A DNA stretch of 64,000 nucleotides from Halosimplex carlsbadense 2-9-1 (GTDB taxonomy: Archaea > Halobacteriota > Halobacteria > Halobacteriales > Haloarculaceae): positions 57,273 through 121,272 of the forward strand of contig NZ_AOIU01000023.1 of NCBI RefSeq assembly GCF_000337455.1, read 5' to 3'. Made by a program: the position numbers and the translations under genes. The first letter of the stretch is position 1. The number at the start of each line of letters is the position of its first letter. This document shows positions 17,661 to 25,881 of this stretch, one piece after another. The notes beneath the pieces were generated by a model that was given only the letters and a program-made list of their open reading frames with translations, was not told the origin of the DNA and ran no database searches.

Positions 17661-19226
17661 ATGTCCGAGGACGACGACGGGACGAACCGGGACGGGACGG
17701 GAACCGGCGAGAGCGACCGCGACGGGATGGCGACCGCCCGGAACGACCGCGACGCGGACGACGACCCGGTGCTGACCGTCCTCGCCGACCCCGGGCGTGG
17801 CGACGAGCGGCTGCCGCAGTTGCTCGGCGCGCTCGACGGCGGCGACCACACCGGGCGACTGCGCGCCGCGCTCGCGCTCTGTCTCGTCGTCGAGGCCGAC
17901 CCGGACCTGCTCGACCCGGTGGTCCGGCGGCTGGTCGACCGGCTGGACGACGACTCGCCCGTCGAGGTGCCCCACGCGCTGGACTACCTCGCCGCCCGCC
18001 GGCCGAAGGCGGTCGACGAGGTGGTCACGGATCTAAACGAGGGGCGCGAACTGCGGGCGCGCGAGCACCTCTATCAGTCCGGCGCCGGGTTCGCCCGCAG
18101 CGGCTACCTCTCGTCGGAGCCGGGCGAGCGCGGTGTCGGCCGGGCACGCGTGGCGGGCGGCGAGGCCGGGGGCAAGGACGGCCAGCGCGTCTACACCGAC
18201 CGCTCGCCCGGCGCAGACTTCGACCCGTCGACGCTCGCCGAGGGAGGCGGTGCGAGCGGAGCGGAGGGCGACGGAACCGGCGGTGACGCCGAAGCGGACC
18301 AGCGCGACTCTGCCGACGACGACGCGGACGACGACCGGCGGGCGCTGACGCGCGGGCGGCTGGCGCTGGTCACCCGCCGGCTCTCGGCGGTGATCGAGCG
18401 GAGTCGCTTCGACGACCTGTCGGTCCTCACCGACCGCAGCGGCGACCGGTTCGGCGACCGCTACCGCGCCGTCGGGACCGTCGGCGACGAGGAGGTTCCC
18501 CTCTCGCTGGCTGTCTTCCGGGTGGCCGACGACGACCGCGCGGCGTTCGCCGGCGCGCTCCGGGAGGCTCTCGACGCCTGGGTCGGCGTCGACGACCACG
18601 AGTCGGTGGTGTCGGTCTACGACTGGGGGCTCCGACCGCGGCCGTGGGCCGCGCTGGAACACACCGGGACCACGCTGGCCGACCGCGGGGACGAGACCTT
18701 CGAAACCGGCGAGGCGGTCACGAACGCCGTCGAGGTCGCCGACGCCGTCGCTCACGCCCACCAGCGCGGCGTCGTCCACGGCGCGCTCGACCCCGGGACC
18801 GTCGCCTATCCCGGCGATACCCTCACCGAGCGCGAGCGCCAGCGCCCCCGGCTCACCGACTTCGGTCTCGCTCGCGTCTACGCCGACCGTCGCGGGCTCG
18901 CGAACGTGATAGACCCCAGATTCGCCGCCCCGGAACACTACTCCGGCCGGTTCGGCGGCGTCGACCGCGCCACCGACGTGTACGGCCTCGGCGTCCTGCT
19001 CTACCGGCTCGTGACCGGCGAACCGCCATACGACGGGCCCGTCGAGGAGGTCCGTGCCGGGGTGTGTTCCGACCGCACCCCGGTGCCGAGCGAGGTCGCC
19101 CCCGACCTCCCCCGCGGGCTGGACCAGGTGGTCCGCAAGGCGACGGCGACGGGGAAACTCACCAGGTACGAGACGGTGACGGGGTTCCGTCGGGAACTCC
19201 GGGGGGTCGACGTCGATGGCCGGTGA
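17661..19226 (+). CDS. HEAT-like repeat / protein kinase-fold protein, probable pseudokinase
   Basis: A 521-residue protein. Residues about 35-140 look like HEAT-type helical repeats (GRLRAALALCLVVEADPDLL, SPVEVPHALDYLAARRPKAV). An acidic linker (about 150-235) follows, then a kinase-fold domain. DFG is present (LTDFGLAR) and APEHYSGRF plus ATDVYGLGVLLYRLVTGEPPY match the activation segment and helix F. The Gly-rich loop is missing, no VAIK Lys is visible in VPLSLAVFRV, and the catalytic HRD is replaced by HGA (VVHGALDPGTV). It is probably catalytically dead and acts as a scaffold. The stop overlaps the next gene by 11 bases. Confidence 0.75.
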   Translation: MSEDDDGTNRDGTGTGESDRDGMATARNDRDADDDPVLTVLADPGRGDERLPQLLGALDGGDHTGRLRAALALCLVVEADPDLLDPVVRRLVDRLDDDSPVEVPHALDYLAARRPKAVDEVVTDLNEGRELRAREHLYQSGAGFARSGYLSSEPGERGVGRARVAGGEAGGKDGQRVYTDRSPGADFDPSTLAEGGGASGAEGDGTGGDAEADQRDSADDDADDDRRALTRGRLALVTRRLSAVIERSRFDDLSVLTDRSGDRFGDRYRAVGTVGDEEVPLSLAVFRVADDDRAAFAGALREALDAWVGVDDHESVVSVYDWGLRPRPWAALEHTGTTLADRGDETFETGEAVTNAVEVADAVAHAHQRGVVHGALDPGTVAYPGDTLTERERQRPRLTDFGLARVYADRRGLANVIDPRFAAPEHYSGRFGGVDRATDVYGLGVLLYRLVTGEPPYDGPVEEVRAGVCSDRTPVPSEVAPDLPRGLDQVVRKATATGKLTRYETVTGFRRELRGVDVDGR

Positions 19227-19950
19227 GGTGGAGTTCGGGCTCTATCTCGTCGCCGACAACCCCAACCTGACCTTTATCGTCTTCATCGGCCTCGTCCTCC
19301 TGACGGTCATCGCCGCCCGCTTCGGCGCCTACGCCTACCTCAACATGCGCGCCACCGGCGTCGACGCCCAGCGCGTCCTCTGGGAGTACCTGCTGTACGT
19401 CGGGGCCGTCGCCGCTCTCTACGGCGTCGTCGGCATCCTCGAGATCGTCTCCTCGATCCGCACTCCGTACAACACCGGCCTCATGCTCGCCGTCGTCCTC
19501 CTGCTCGCGCTGTCCGTGCGGGAGATCTACTTCAACGCCGCGCTCTCGACCACCGGCGCCGACGGCGCGTTCCCGGGACGGCGCTTCCTCGAAGTCGTCT
19601 TCGTCGGCGTCGTCGCCGCCGTCGTCTTCGGGATCGCCCTCGTCGGCCTCCGTCGCCCGCTGCTCGCGCTCCAGGGCGCCGGCGCGCTCGCGTTCGCCGG
19701 CTACGGCTTCTGGTTCGGCCGCAAGCAGACCGCCGCCGCGATGGTTCAGGGCACCATGATCGACTCGCTGCTCCGCCACCTGCTGCCCGTCCTCGCCTTC
19801 GCCACGCTCGTCCCCGCCGTCGACCTGGCGACCGTCGCCGGCCTCGACCGCGTCGTCGTCCAGCACGTCCAGATCGTCTTCGTCATCATGACCGCCACCG
19901 CGCTGATGACCGCCACGATCAAACTCCGGCAGAACCTCGTGAGTCTGTGA
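19216..19950 (+). CDS. multi-pass membrane protein coupled to the pseudokinase
   Basis: A 244-residue hydrophobic protein with about seven predicted membrane segments: NLTFIVFIGLVLLTVIAARF, the YLLYVGAVAALYGVVGIL region, LMLAVVLLLALSV, VFVGVVAAVVFGIALVG, the ALAFAGYGFWFG region, LLPVLAFATLVPAV and VQIVFVIMTATAL. I do not recognise the family. Its ATG (19216) lies inside the 3' end of the pseudokinase gene, so they are co-translated and likely work together at the membrane, perhaps as a sensor with a cytoplasmic scaffold. Confidence 0.72.
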   Translation: MAGEVEFGLYLVADNPNLTFIVFIGLVLLTVIAARFGAYAYLNMRATGVDAQRVLWEYLLYVGAVAALYGVVGILEIVSSIRTPYNTGLMLAVVLLLALSVREIYFNAALSTTGADGAFPGRRFLEVVFVGVVAAVVFGIALVGLRRPLLALQGAGALAFAGYGFWFGRKQTAAAMVQGTMIDSLLRHLLPVLAFATLVPAVDLATVAGLDRVVVQHVQIVFVIMTATALMTATIKLRQNLVSL

Positions 19951-19971
19951 CTCTCGGTGGATTTTCGAACC

Positions 19972-20410
19972 GGCGCGCGCTGTCGAGCGTGCCCGCCTCA
20001 TGGCGGGCCGCTCGAAATAGTCGTGCGAGGTCCTCGCGAACCGTGTGAGCGAGGGCTTGTCAGAGCTTGCTCTGACAGTGGATGAGCGAACGGAGTGAGC
20101 GAATCGGTTGGGGAGGGTCGTGGCCGTCTGCGGTGCTGTGCGGGGCAGTCTACTGTTGCGGTCGCGGTGCTGTGCTGTTCCTGGCGGACTGAAAGGGCGA
20201 GGCGCGCTCGCGTTCATCCAGTCGCTTGAGCGGGCCACTATCCGCGCGGGCGGTGTCGAGAGCGCGGATATCCCGCTCAGCGACCGCGAACGTGCCGAGA
20301 GCTTTCATCGCTCACCGTCGAGTGCGGTCGAAACGACTGCTAGGGGTCGGGCGGAGGGGTTTCAGCGCTTGCCGTCGACTGTGGTGGTTCAACTCCGAGC
20401 GAGCAAGTAG
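19972..20410. repeat. intergenic repeat island B
   Basis: Shares with islands A and C the GCGCGCGCTGTC head, the GTGCGAGG and GATGAGCGAACGGAGTGAGC blocks and the core GCGAATCGGTTGGGGAGG (20099-20146). A TGTCAGAGC-TT-GCTCTGACA hairpin sits at 20058-20077. A long hairpin lies at about 20211-20293, whose inner arms are 20227-20247 and 20262-20279 (TGAGCGGG...ATCCGCGC against GCGCGGATATCCCGCTCA). CTTTCATCGCTCACC and TTTCAGCGCTTGCC blocks follow. No gene is seen in 19951-20487. Confidence 0.78.
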
Positions 20411-20487
20411 AGAGCCCCCCGCTATCACGTCGAACCAATCACACGGACTCGAAAGAACGAACACCGAGATCCACCACGAGACACACC

Positions 20488-20940
20488 ATGGACGAGTACG
20501 CACACGTCGTCAACGTCGACGGTGCCGTCGCGAGAGCGCGCGACGACGGCAGCACAGAGTATTTGCTCGTCGAGCGAAGCGCTGAGGAGGACCACGCGGC
20601 CGGCCTGCTCGGCCTCCCCGGTGGGAAACTCGAACCCGAACCGGGCATCGACCACGCGGTCGAGGCCACGGTCCGACGGGAGATCGAGGAGGAGGTCGGC
20701 GTCGTCGTCGGGGAGGTCGCGTACGTCTGCAGCGGCACCTTCGAGACCGACACCGGCCACCAGTGTCTGAACGTCGTCACGCTGTGCGCCTACGACGGTG
20801 GCGACGCCCGCCCTCGCGAGCCCGAGGAGGTCGCGGCGGTCCACTGGCTCACGATGGACGAAATTCGCGCTCGCGAGGACGTGCCCGCGTTCACCGAGAC
20901 GTACGTCGAGCGGGCCGCAGCCGTTCGCGACTCGAAGTGA
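20488..20940 (+). CDS. NUDIX hydrolase
   Basis: A 150-residue NUDIX protein. The box is recognisable as LGLPGGKLEPEPG then REIEEEVGVV, but its loop is about four residues longer than the canonical GX5EX7REUXEEXGU spacing; the catalytic REIEEE helix is intact. The C-terminus (EVAAVHWLTMDEIRARED) has the Trp/Leu segment typical of nucleotide-diphosphate hydrolases. It probably cleaves an NDP-X substrate such as an oxidised nucleotide or sugar nucleotide. The ATG at 20488 is preceded by repeat-derived sequence and an AT-poor promoter region. Confidence 0.85.
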   Translation: MDEYAHVVNVDGAVARARDDGSTEYLLVERSAEEDHAAGLLGLPGGKLEPEPGIDHAVEATVRREIEEEVGVVVGEVAYVCSGTFETDTGHQCLNVVTLCAYDGGDARPREPEEVAAVHWLTMDEIRAREDVPAFTETYVERAAAVRDSK

Positions 20941-20961
20941 GTCGCGCCGGAGCGCCGCCGG

Positions 20962-21573
20962 TCACAGCCGGTCGCGGTCGACGCGCACCCGCTCGAACGC
21001 CTCGACGGCGAGCCAGCCGCCCCAGACGGCGAACGCGACCGACCCGAACAGTTCAGGGATTGCGATACCCGGCGGGAACCACGGGAACAGCGCCCACCAG
21101 GCCCACGAGACGACGTGGAGGACGCCGAGCAACAGGAGTACCAGTCCGCGGAACTGCCGACCGGCGGCGTAGTCGCCGGCGCCCCAGAGGAACACGGCGA
21201 GCGTCAGGAACACGAAGAAGGGGATCGCGACCAGGCCGTGGAACGGGCTGGGGATCGGGAACGCGCCGACCAGCGCCATGAACAGCATGGCGAGCAGGCC
21301 GAAGACGCCGCCCGCTTGCCGGATCGGATGCGCCGTCTCGGCCAGCACCGAGACGACGAAGCCGGCGCCGAGGGCGCCGCCGACCAGCAGGGCGCCGTTG
21401 AAGATCGGGGCCGTCACCGCGCCGCGGGCGCCGAGGTCGGAGAGGGCGTAGGACAGCGGCGAGAACCACGGTGCCGCGACCATCGCGTAGCAGACGCCGC
21501 CGAAGGCGACGACGATGGCCGCGAGGCCGACGGCGGGCGGGACCAGCGGGCGAGCGGGGTCGTACTCGGCCAT
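20962..21573 (-). CDS. DUF998 family membrane protein
   Basis: A 203-residue protein with six hydrophobic segments. The block PWFSPLSYALSDLGARGAV after the first helix and the NGALLVGGALG helix are typical of DUF998 proteins. FPIPSPFHGLVAIPFF and PWFPPGIAIPELFGSVAF follow. The function is unknown; the family is widespread in archaea. Its stop faces the NUDIX stop 21 bases away. The start is ATG 21573 (MAEYDPARPLVPP). Confidence 0.82.
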   Translation of the reverse strand: MAEYDPARPLVPPAVGLAAIVVAFGGVCYAMVAAPWFSPLSYALSDLGARGAVTAPIFNGALLVGGALGAGFVVSVLAETAHPIRQAGGVFGLLAMLFMALVGAFPIPSPFHGLVAIPFFVFLTLAVFLWGAGDYAAGRQFRGLVLLLLGVLHVVSWAWWALFPWFPPGIAIPELFGSVAFAVWGGWLAVEAFERVRVDRDRL

Positions 21574-21717
21574 AGCGCCCGCTGGGACCGCCGCGAGGAA
21601 AAAGGAGGGGGTCGCCGACGACTGGCGGTCGGACCGGGGCGGTCCGCCACCGCGGACCCCTCCCGAGGCGAACGACGGTTGGTAAAGATTTTCTCCGTGG
21701 GCGTATCAGGGGTGTGC

Positions 21718-23088
21718 ATGACTACACGCGAGTACGACGTCGTCGTCGTCGGGGCGGGGACCGCCGGTTGTTACGCCGCGGCGACCGTCGCCCGCGAGGG
21801 CTACGACGTCGCGCTCCTCGAGCGCAAACCCGAGGAGGAGGGGGGCCACATCGCCTGTGGCGACGCCCTCAAGGGCGCCAGTTCCTTCCCCGACGCGATC
21901 CCGAAATCGAAGATCGAACCCGCGATGACCAACACCGGCGTCGACCACGGGCGCTTCGAGATACCCCAGGAGGACACCGTCCTCGAAATTCCCGTCCCCG
22001 GGGAACTTGCCGTCATCGACCGCTGGGAGTACGGCAAGGCGGTCATCGAGGGGGCGCGCGAGGCCGGCGCGGCGATCCACTTCGACACGGTCGTCCAGGA
22101 CGTACACCAGGCCGACGACGGCACCGTGACAGGCGTCCGAGCCACGCACGAGGGCGACCCCGTCGACTACCAGGCCGAGATGGTGATCGACGGCGCGGGC
22201 GCGCTGTCGATCCTCCAGGACAAGGTCGACTTCGATGGAGCGAGCTTCGACACCAACGTCAGCTACAGTCAGTTCTGCTCGGCCTATCGCGAGGTCGTCA
22301 CGGTCGACGACCCGGTCGAGTGGGACGACGCGCTCGTGTTCAAGCCGACCGAGCGGGCGGCTGGCTACCTCTGGTACTTCCCGCGAACGGACACGGAGAT
22401 CAACGCCGGGCTGGGCTTCCAGATGAACGAGGAGCCGATGCACCTGGTCGAGGACCTCAAGCGCGACCTGCGCAACCGCGAGGAGTTCGACGGCGCGACC
22501 GTCGAGGACAAGCTCGGCGCCGCGCTGCCGACCCGCCGGCCCTACGACTCGGCGGTCGCACCGGGCTTCGTCGCCGCGGGCGACGCGGCGGGGCTCGTCA
22601 ACCCCACGACCGGCGGCGGCATCGGCGGCGCCGCCTACTCCGGGCAGTACGCCGGCGAGCAGGCCGTCGCCGCCATCGAAGACGGCGACGTGAGCGAGGA
22701 CGCCCTCTGGGAGTACAACAAGCGGGTGATGGACCACTTCGGGGCCCGCTTCGCCACGCTGGACGTGTACAACATCTTCGTGACGGCCTACGACATCGAC
22801 AGCCTGATGGGCATGCTGGCGGCGCTGCCGGCCGAGAAGATCGCCGAGGGCCTGTACGCCGGCGAGACCGACATCGGTCTCTGGCTCAAGCTCAAGACCG
22901 CGGTCAAATCGGTCGGCCACTGGGGGACGATCTACGACCTCTACGAGACGAAACAGCTGGCCGAGCGCGTGCTCGCCCACTACGAGGACTACCCCGAGAC
23001 CCGTGCGGGATTCTCCGACTGGCAGGTTCGCCGCGACGAGATCTTAGACGACGTGTACGAGACGACCGGCGCCGACCCGAAGTACTGA
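21718..23088 (+). CDS. geranylgeranyl reductase family FAD-dependent oxidoreductase
   Basis: A 456-residue flavoprotein. The N-terminal FAD motif is VVVVGAGTAGCYAA; HIACGDALKGA is the GGR-type conserved Cys-Gly-Asp/Glu segment near the flavin; AGYLWYFPRTDTEINAGLG matches the YxWxFP substrate region; FVAAGDAAGLVNPTTGGGI is the second FAD motif. It probably saturates isoprenoid double bonds in archaeal lipids or quinones with a reduced flavin. Several GGR paralogues occur in haloarchaea, so it need not be the main lipid reductase. The ATG at 21718 fits; the long open frame upstream is non-homologous. Confidence 0.88.
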   Translation: MTTREYDVVVVGAGTAGCYAAATVAREGYDVALLERKPEEEGGHIACGDALKGASSFPDAIPKSKIEPAMTNTGVDHGRFEIPQEDTVLEIPVPGELAVIDRWEYGKAVIEGAREAGAAIHFDTVVQDVHQADDGTVTGVRATHEGDPVDYQAEMVIDGAGALSILQDKVDFDGASFDTNVSYSQFCSAYREVVTVDDPVEWDDALVFKPTERAAGYLWYFPRTDTEINAGLGFQMNEEPMHLVEDLKRDLRNREEFDGATVEDKLGAALPTRRPYDSAVAPGFVAAGDAAGLVNPTTGGGIGGAAYSGQYAGEQAVAAIEDGDVSEDALWEYNKRVMDHFGARFATLDVYNIFVTAYDIDSLMGMLAALPAEKIAEGLYAGETDIGLWLKLKTAVKSVGHWGTIYDLYETKQLAERVLAHYEDYPETRAGFSDWQVRRDEILDDVYETTGADPKY

Positions 23089-23339
23089 GCGCTCGCGCTC
23101 TCCCCGTCCCGACCGCTTCCCATCGACCCGGAGCCGCCGGATCCGCCGTTACCCGTGATATTCCGGCTAGTAAACGGTGACTACCTCATAGATCGTGACG
23201 AATATTTATATGTATTCATCAACATATCGATCGGTAACGCGCGGTGGGGAACAGTCCGGGTGAATGCGGGTCGGCGGCTGGGGTCGCCGTCCCACGAGGG
23301 TGTCCGGGCATCGTTCAGGCGCGCGTGGGGAAGACAAGC
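23089..23339 (+). promoter_or_regulatory. AT-rich promoter and long leader of the pilin gene
   Basis: AATATTTATATG around 23201-23212 is the strongest TATA-like element here, about 130 bases ahead of the pilin ATG, implying a leader near 105 bases. A GTG at 23244 is in frame with the pilin but would add an atypical N-terminus. No separate gene is seen. Confidence 0.5.
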
Positions 23340-23819
23340 ATGACAGAACGCGACACATCGAGAGCTGTTTCACCGGTCATCGGGGTCATCCTGATGGTCG
23401 CGATCACCGTCCTGCTGGCGGCGACGGCGGCGACGTTCTTCATGGGGTTCGAGGGGTCGCTGTCGGGCTCGCCTACCGTCGCGGTGCAGGGCGAGTTCGC
23501 CGTCGACAGCGGCGGACACGAGCTCGCAGTGGAGTTCACGGGCGGCGATGTCGTGGCCAGCGAGAACGTGAAGATACACGTCGCGAACGCGGGCTGTCGC
23601 GGCGTCGGGTCGGTCACCGACCGGTACGGCGTCGGGGAACTCGGGGTCTCCGGGTCGACAATCGCCGCCGGGACGGACGCGCAGGTGACGGTCGGGAACG
23701 TCTGTCCGACGGCGGCGAGCCAGCTGGACCTCTCGCGGACGGAAGTGACCGTCTCGTGGGTCGAGCCCGGCGCCGCGAGCGGACAGGTGCTCTACCGCTG
23801 GCGCGGTCCCGGGGCCTGA
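23340..23819 (+). CDS. type IV pilin-like secreted protein
   Basis: A 159-residue protein with a class III (archaeal prepilin) signal: MTERDTSRAVSPVIGVILMV followed by hydrophobic AITVLLAATAATFFMGF. The Ser-Arg-Ala/Val-Ser-Pro-Val-Ile-Gly block matches archaeal type IV pilin N-termini cleaved by PibD. The rest is a beta-rich, Gly/Val/Thr domain with two cysteines (AGCRGVG, GNVCPTA) that could form a disulfide. It likely builds or caps an adhesion pilus. No other pilus genes are adjacent. The ATG at 23340 is chosen because it gives a standard-length signal. Confidence 0.87.
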   Translation: MTERDTSRAVSPVIGVILMVAITVLLAATAATFFMGFEGSLSGSPTVAVQGEFAVDSGGHELAVEFTGGDVVASENVKIHVANAGCRGVGSVTDRYGVGELGVSGSTIAAGTDAQVTVGNVCPTAASQLDLSRTEVTVSWVEPGAASGQVLYRWRGPGA

Positions 23820-23862
23820 GTCCGCGCTTTCGGTCCTCGCCCCGCTGGGCTCCCGCCCTCGC

Positions 23863-25143
23863 TCACGGCCGGTCACGCGCGAGCGCCAGAACCGTCTCCG
23901 TCAGCACGTCGACGCCGACGACGAGCGAGTCCTCGTCCACGTCGAAGGTCGCGGTGTGGTGGCCGCCCGGATGGTCGGTCCCGACGCCGACGTACGCCGC
24001 CTTCCCGCCGCGGTCCTGTACCCGGTTCATCAGGAACGTGGCGTCTTCGCTCCCGCCGAGGTCGTCGTTGCGCAGGATCGAATCGACGCCGGCCGTCCGC
24101 CCCGCCACCGTCTCGACCACGTCGACGATAGCGTCGTCGCTCTCCCCTCCCGGCGCTTCGCCGTCGGGCGTCAGTTCCACCTCGCAGTCGTGCATGGTCG
24201 CCGCGCCCTCGATCACCGACTCGGCGCGCTCGCGCATGTACGCCATGAGCTCGGTCGTCTCGCCGCGGACCTCGCCCTCGATGTGAGCTTCCTCCGGGAT
24301 CACGTTCGTCGCGCTCCCCCCGCCGACCTTTCCGGCGTTGACCCGCGTGACGCCGTCCTCGTGGCGCGGGATCGCGTAGAGATTCTGCACGGCTGCGGCC
24401 ATCGCCTGAACGGCGTTGCGACCGTCCGCCGGACGGCCGCCGGCGTGGGCGGATTCGCCCGAGAACGCCGCCCGGAACTGGTGGACCGCCAGGAACCCCT
24501 CGACGCCCGCGACGACCTCCCCCGTCGGGTGGTCGAGCCCGATGTGGACGGCCAACAGGTAGTCGACGTCGTCGAGCAGGCCGCTCTCGGCCATCGGCTT
24601 GCCGCCGCCGATCGACTCCTCGGCGGGCTGGAAACACACCTTCAGCGTCCCCGCGAAGTCGCTGTCGGCGACCGCCTCCAGCACCCCGAGCCCGATGGTC
24701 GCGTGGGCGTCGTGCCCGCAGGCGTGCATCGCCCCGTCGTGCTCCGACCGGAAGCCCTCCCGGGCGGGGACGTGCGCGTCGTCGGTCGACTCCTCGCGCG
24801 GGAGGCCGTCGATATCGACCCGCAGGGCGACAGTGGGGCCGTCGCCGCGTTCGAGGGTGGCCATCGCGCCGGTGTAGCCGCCCCGCAGTCGTTCCAGCGT
24901 GTCGGGGTTCGCGCCGGCCTCCTCGGCCTGGCGGAACCACCGCTGTAGCTCCTCGTCGTCGGGGACGGCGATGCGCTCGCCGTCGGCCAGAACCTCGGGG
25001 CCGACCAGAATCTCGTCCACGTCCATCGATTCGAGTTCGTCGACGATCCGCGCGGTCGTCCAGAACTCCCGCCAGGCGGGCTCGGGCTTGCGGTGGAACT
25101 CCCTGCGCAACGCGACCAGACGCTCGCGACTCGGCTGACTCAT
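23863..25143 (-). CDS. M20 family amidohydrolase
   Basis: A 426-residue metallo-amidohydrolase/peptidase. FHRKPEPAWREFWTT begins the family; ALRVDIDGLP carries an Asp; MHACGHDAHATIGLG supplies metal-binding His/Asp; KVCFQPAEES holds the catalytic Glu pair; HIGLDHPTGEVV and VRVNAGKVGGGSATNVIPEEAHIEGEVRG-like blocks belong to the dimerisation domain; VGVGTDHPGGHHTATFDVDED is C-terminal. It probably hydrolyses an N-acyl or aminobenzoyl-glutamate-like amide. No signal peptide is seen. The ATG at 25143 (MSQPSRERLVALRREFH) agrees with relatives. Confidence 0.88.
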   Translation of the reverse strand: MSQPSRERLVALRREFHRKPEPAWREFWTTARIVDELESMDVDEILVGPEVLADGERIAVPDDEELQRWFRQAEEAGANPDTLERLRGGYTGAMATLERGDGPTVALRVDIDGLPREESTDDAHVPAREGFRSEHDGAMHACGHDAHATIGLGVLEAVADSDFAGTLKVCFQPAEESIGGGKPMAESGLLDDVDYLLAVHIGLDHPTGEVVAGVEGFLAVHQFRAAFSGESAHAGGRPADGRNAVQAMAAAVQNLYAIPRHEDGVTRVNAGKVGGGSATNVIPEEAHIEGEVRGETTELMAYMRERAESVIEGAATMHDCEVELTPDGEAPGGESDDAIVDVVETVAGRTAGVDSILRNDDLGGSEDATFLMNRVQDRGGKAAYVGVGTDHPGGHHTATFDVDEDSLVVGVDVLTETVLALARDRP

Positions 25144-25440
25144 GGAGGGTGATGGGCGCCGCGGGAAGGTGTCGGTTTCGGCGACGGGTCTCTGTGAACG
25201 GGGTGTGCTCTGTTTGGAGTACAGCGACCGCAACGAACAGCGTGAAAGCCCCCGACCGCTCCGGTCGAGGGGATTGCTGCGCGCTTCGCTCACTATGCTC
25301 GCTCCAGTGCTTGCTGCTCCCGTCTTCCCGGAGCGGACCGCCTCTTTCACGCTGTTCGCGGTTCCGTTCAACTTCGCGGTCGCTGTGGACCTGATCGTCG
25401 AGCGGGACGGGACGAGAGTGCCAGAGAACGGAGTTCCTAG
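25144..25440. repeat. imperfect long inverted repeat in a gene-free gap
   Basis: The left arm at 25222-25247 (GCGACCGCAACGAACAGCG then TGAAAG) faces a right arm at 25344-25386 that reads CTTTCACGCTGTTCG, an 18-base interruption, then CGGTCGCTG. Inside, CCGACC/GGTCG forms a smaller hairpin at 25252-25268, followed by CTCGCT-rich sequence. The GTGAAAGCCC and CTTTCAC motifs echo the intergenic repeat islands. No gene is seen. Confidence 0.65.
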
Positions 25441-25755
25441 TCAGCGGACCTGTTCGATCTCGGCTTCGACGTGGATGCGGTCGGGGTAGTCGTCGCCGGC
25501 GACCGAGCGGGCGAAGTCGTCGTGGCCGTGGACCTCGACGGTGCGGGTGTAGGCGGTGTACTGCCAGGGCTCGAACTCGCCGCCGTCGGCGGCCAGCCGC
25601 TTGGACTGAGGCACGCGATGGTCCGTCGGCGGCTGGGGATGGGGCCCTTTCAGCTCCACGCCCTTGCGCTCGGCGGCGGCCTTGACCCCGTCGACGACGT
25701 CGTCGAGGAGCCGTCGGTCCCCGCTCGTGAACGTGAGCTTCGTTACGAAGGGCAT
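25441..25755 (-). CDS. ribosomal protein S10 (uS10) paralogue
   Basis: A 104-residue protein with the uS10 fold signature: LTFTSGDRRLLDDVVDGVKAAAE, then VELKGPHPQPP matching the S10 loop, HRVPQSKRLAADGG replacing the usual VPTRKSP segment, and WQYTAYTRTVEVHG for the last strands. Canonical archaeal S10 differs clearly in sequence, so this is a divergent paralogue known in haloarchaea rather than rpsJ itself. It may be an S10-like accessory factor or variant ribosomal subunit. It is monocistronic, with ATG at 25755. Confidence 0.8.
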   Translation of the reverse strand: MPFVTKLTFTSGDRRLLDDVVDGVKAAAERKGVELKGPHPQPPTDHRVPQSKRLAADGGEFEPWQYTAYTRTVEVHGHDDFARSVAGDDYPDRIHVEAEIEQVR

Positions 25756-25881
25756 GTCAGTGCGGTCGCCGGGCACCGGGATAAGCCATGCGTTTGCCCC
25801 CGAACACCTGTCGAGGGGCCGAGTGGTCACCGCGACGACGCTCCGATATTCACTTAAGGAGTGATAGAGTACTTAGTGGCA

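Noticed and set aside
23244..23339. GTG start extending the pilin by 32 residues
   Set aside because: It would bury the prepilin peptidase site behind a long head, unlike archaeal pilins.
23155..23343. 62-residue open frame over the pilin leader
   Set aside because: Overlaps the promoter and leader, has an atypical composition and ends inside the pilin start; better explained as leader.
25222..25386. Insertion sequence ends
   Set aside because: No transposase gene and no target-site duplication seen; kept only as an inverted repeat.
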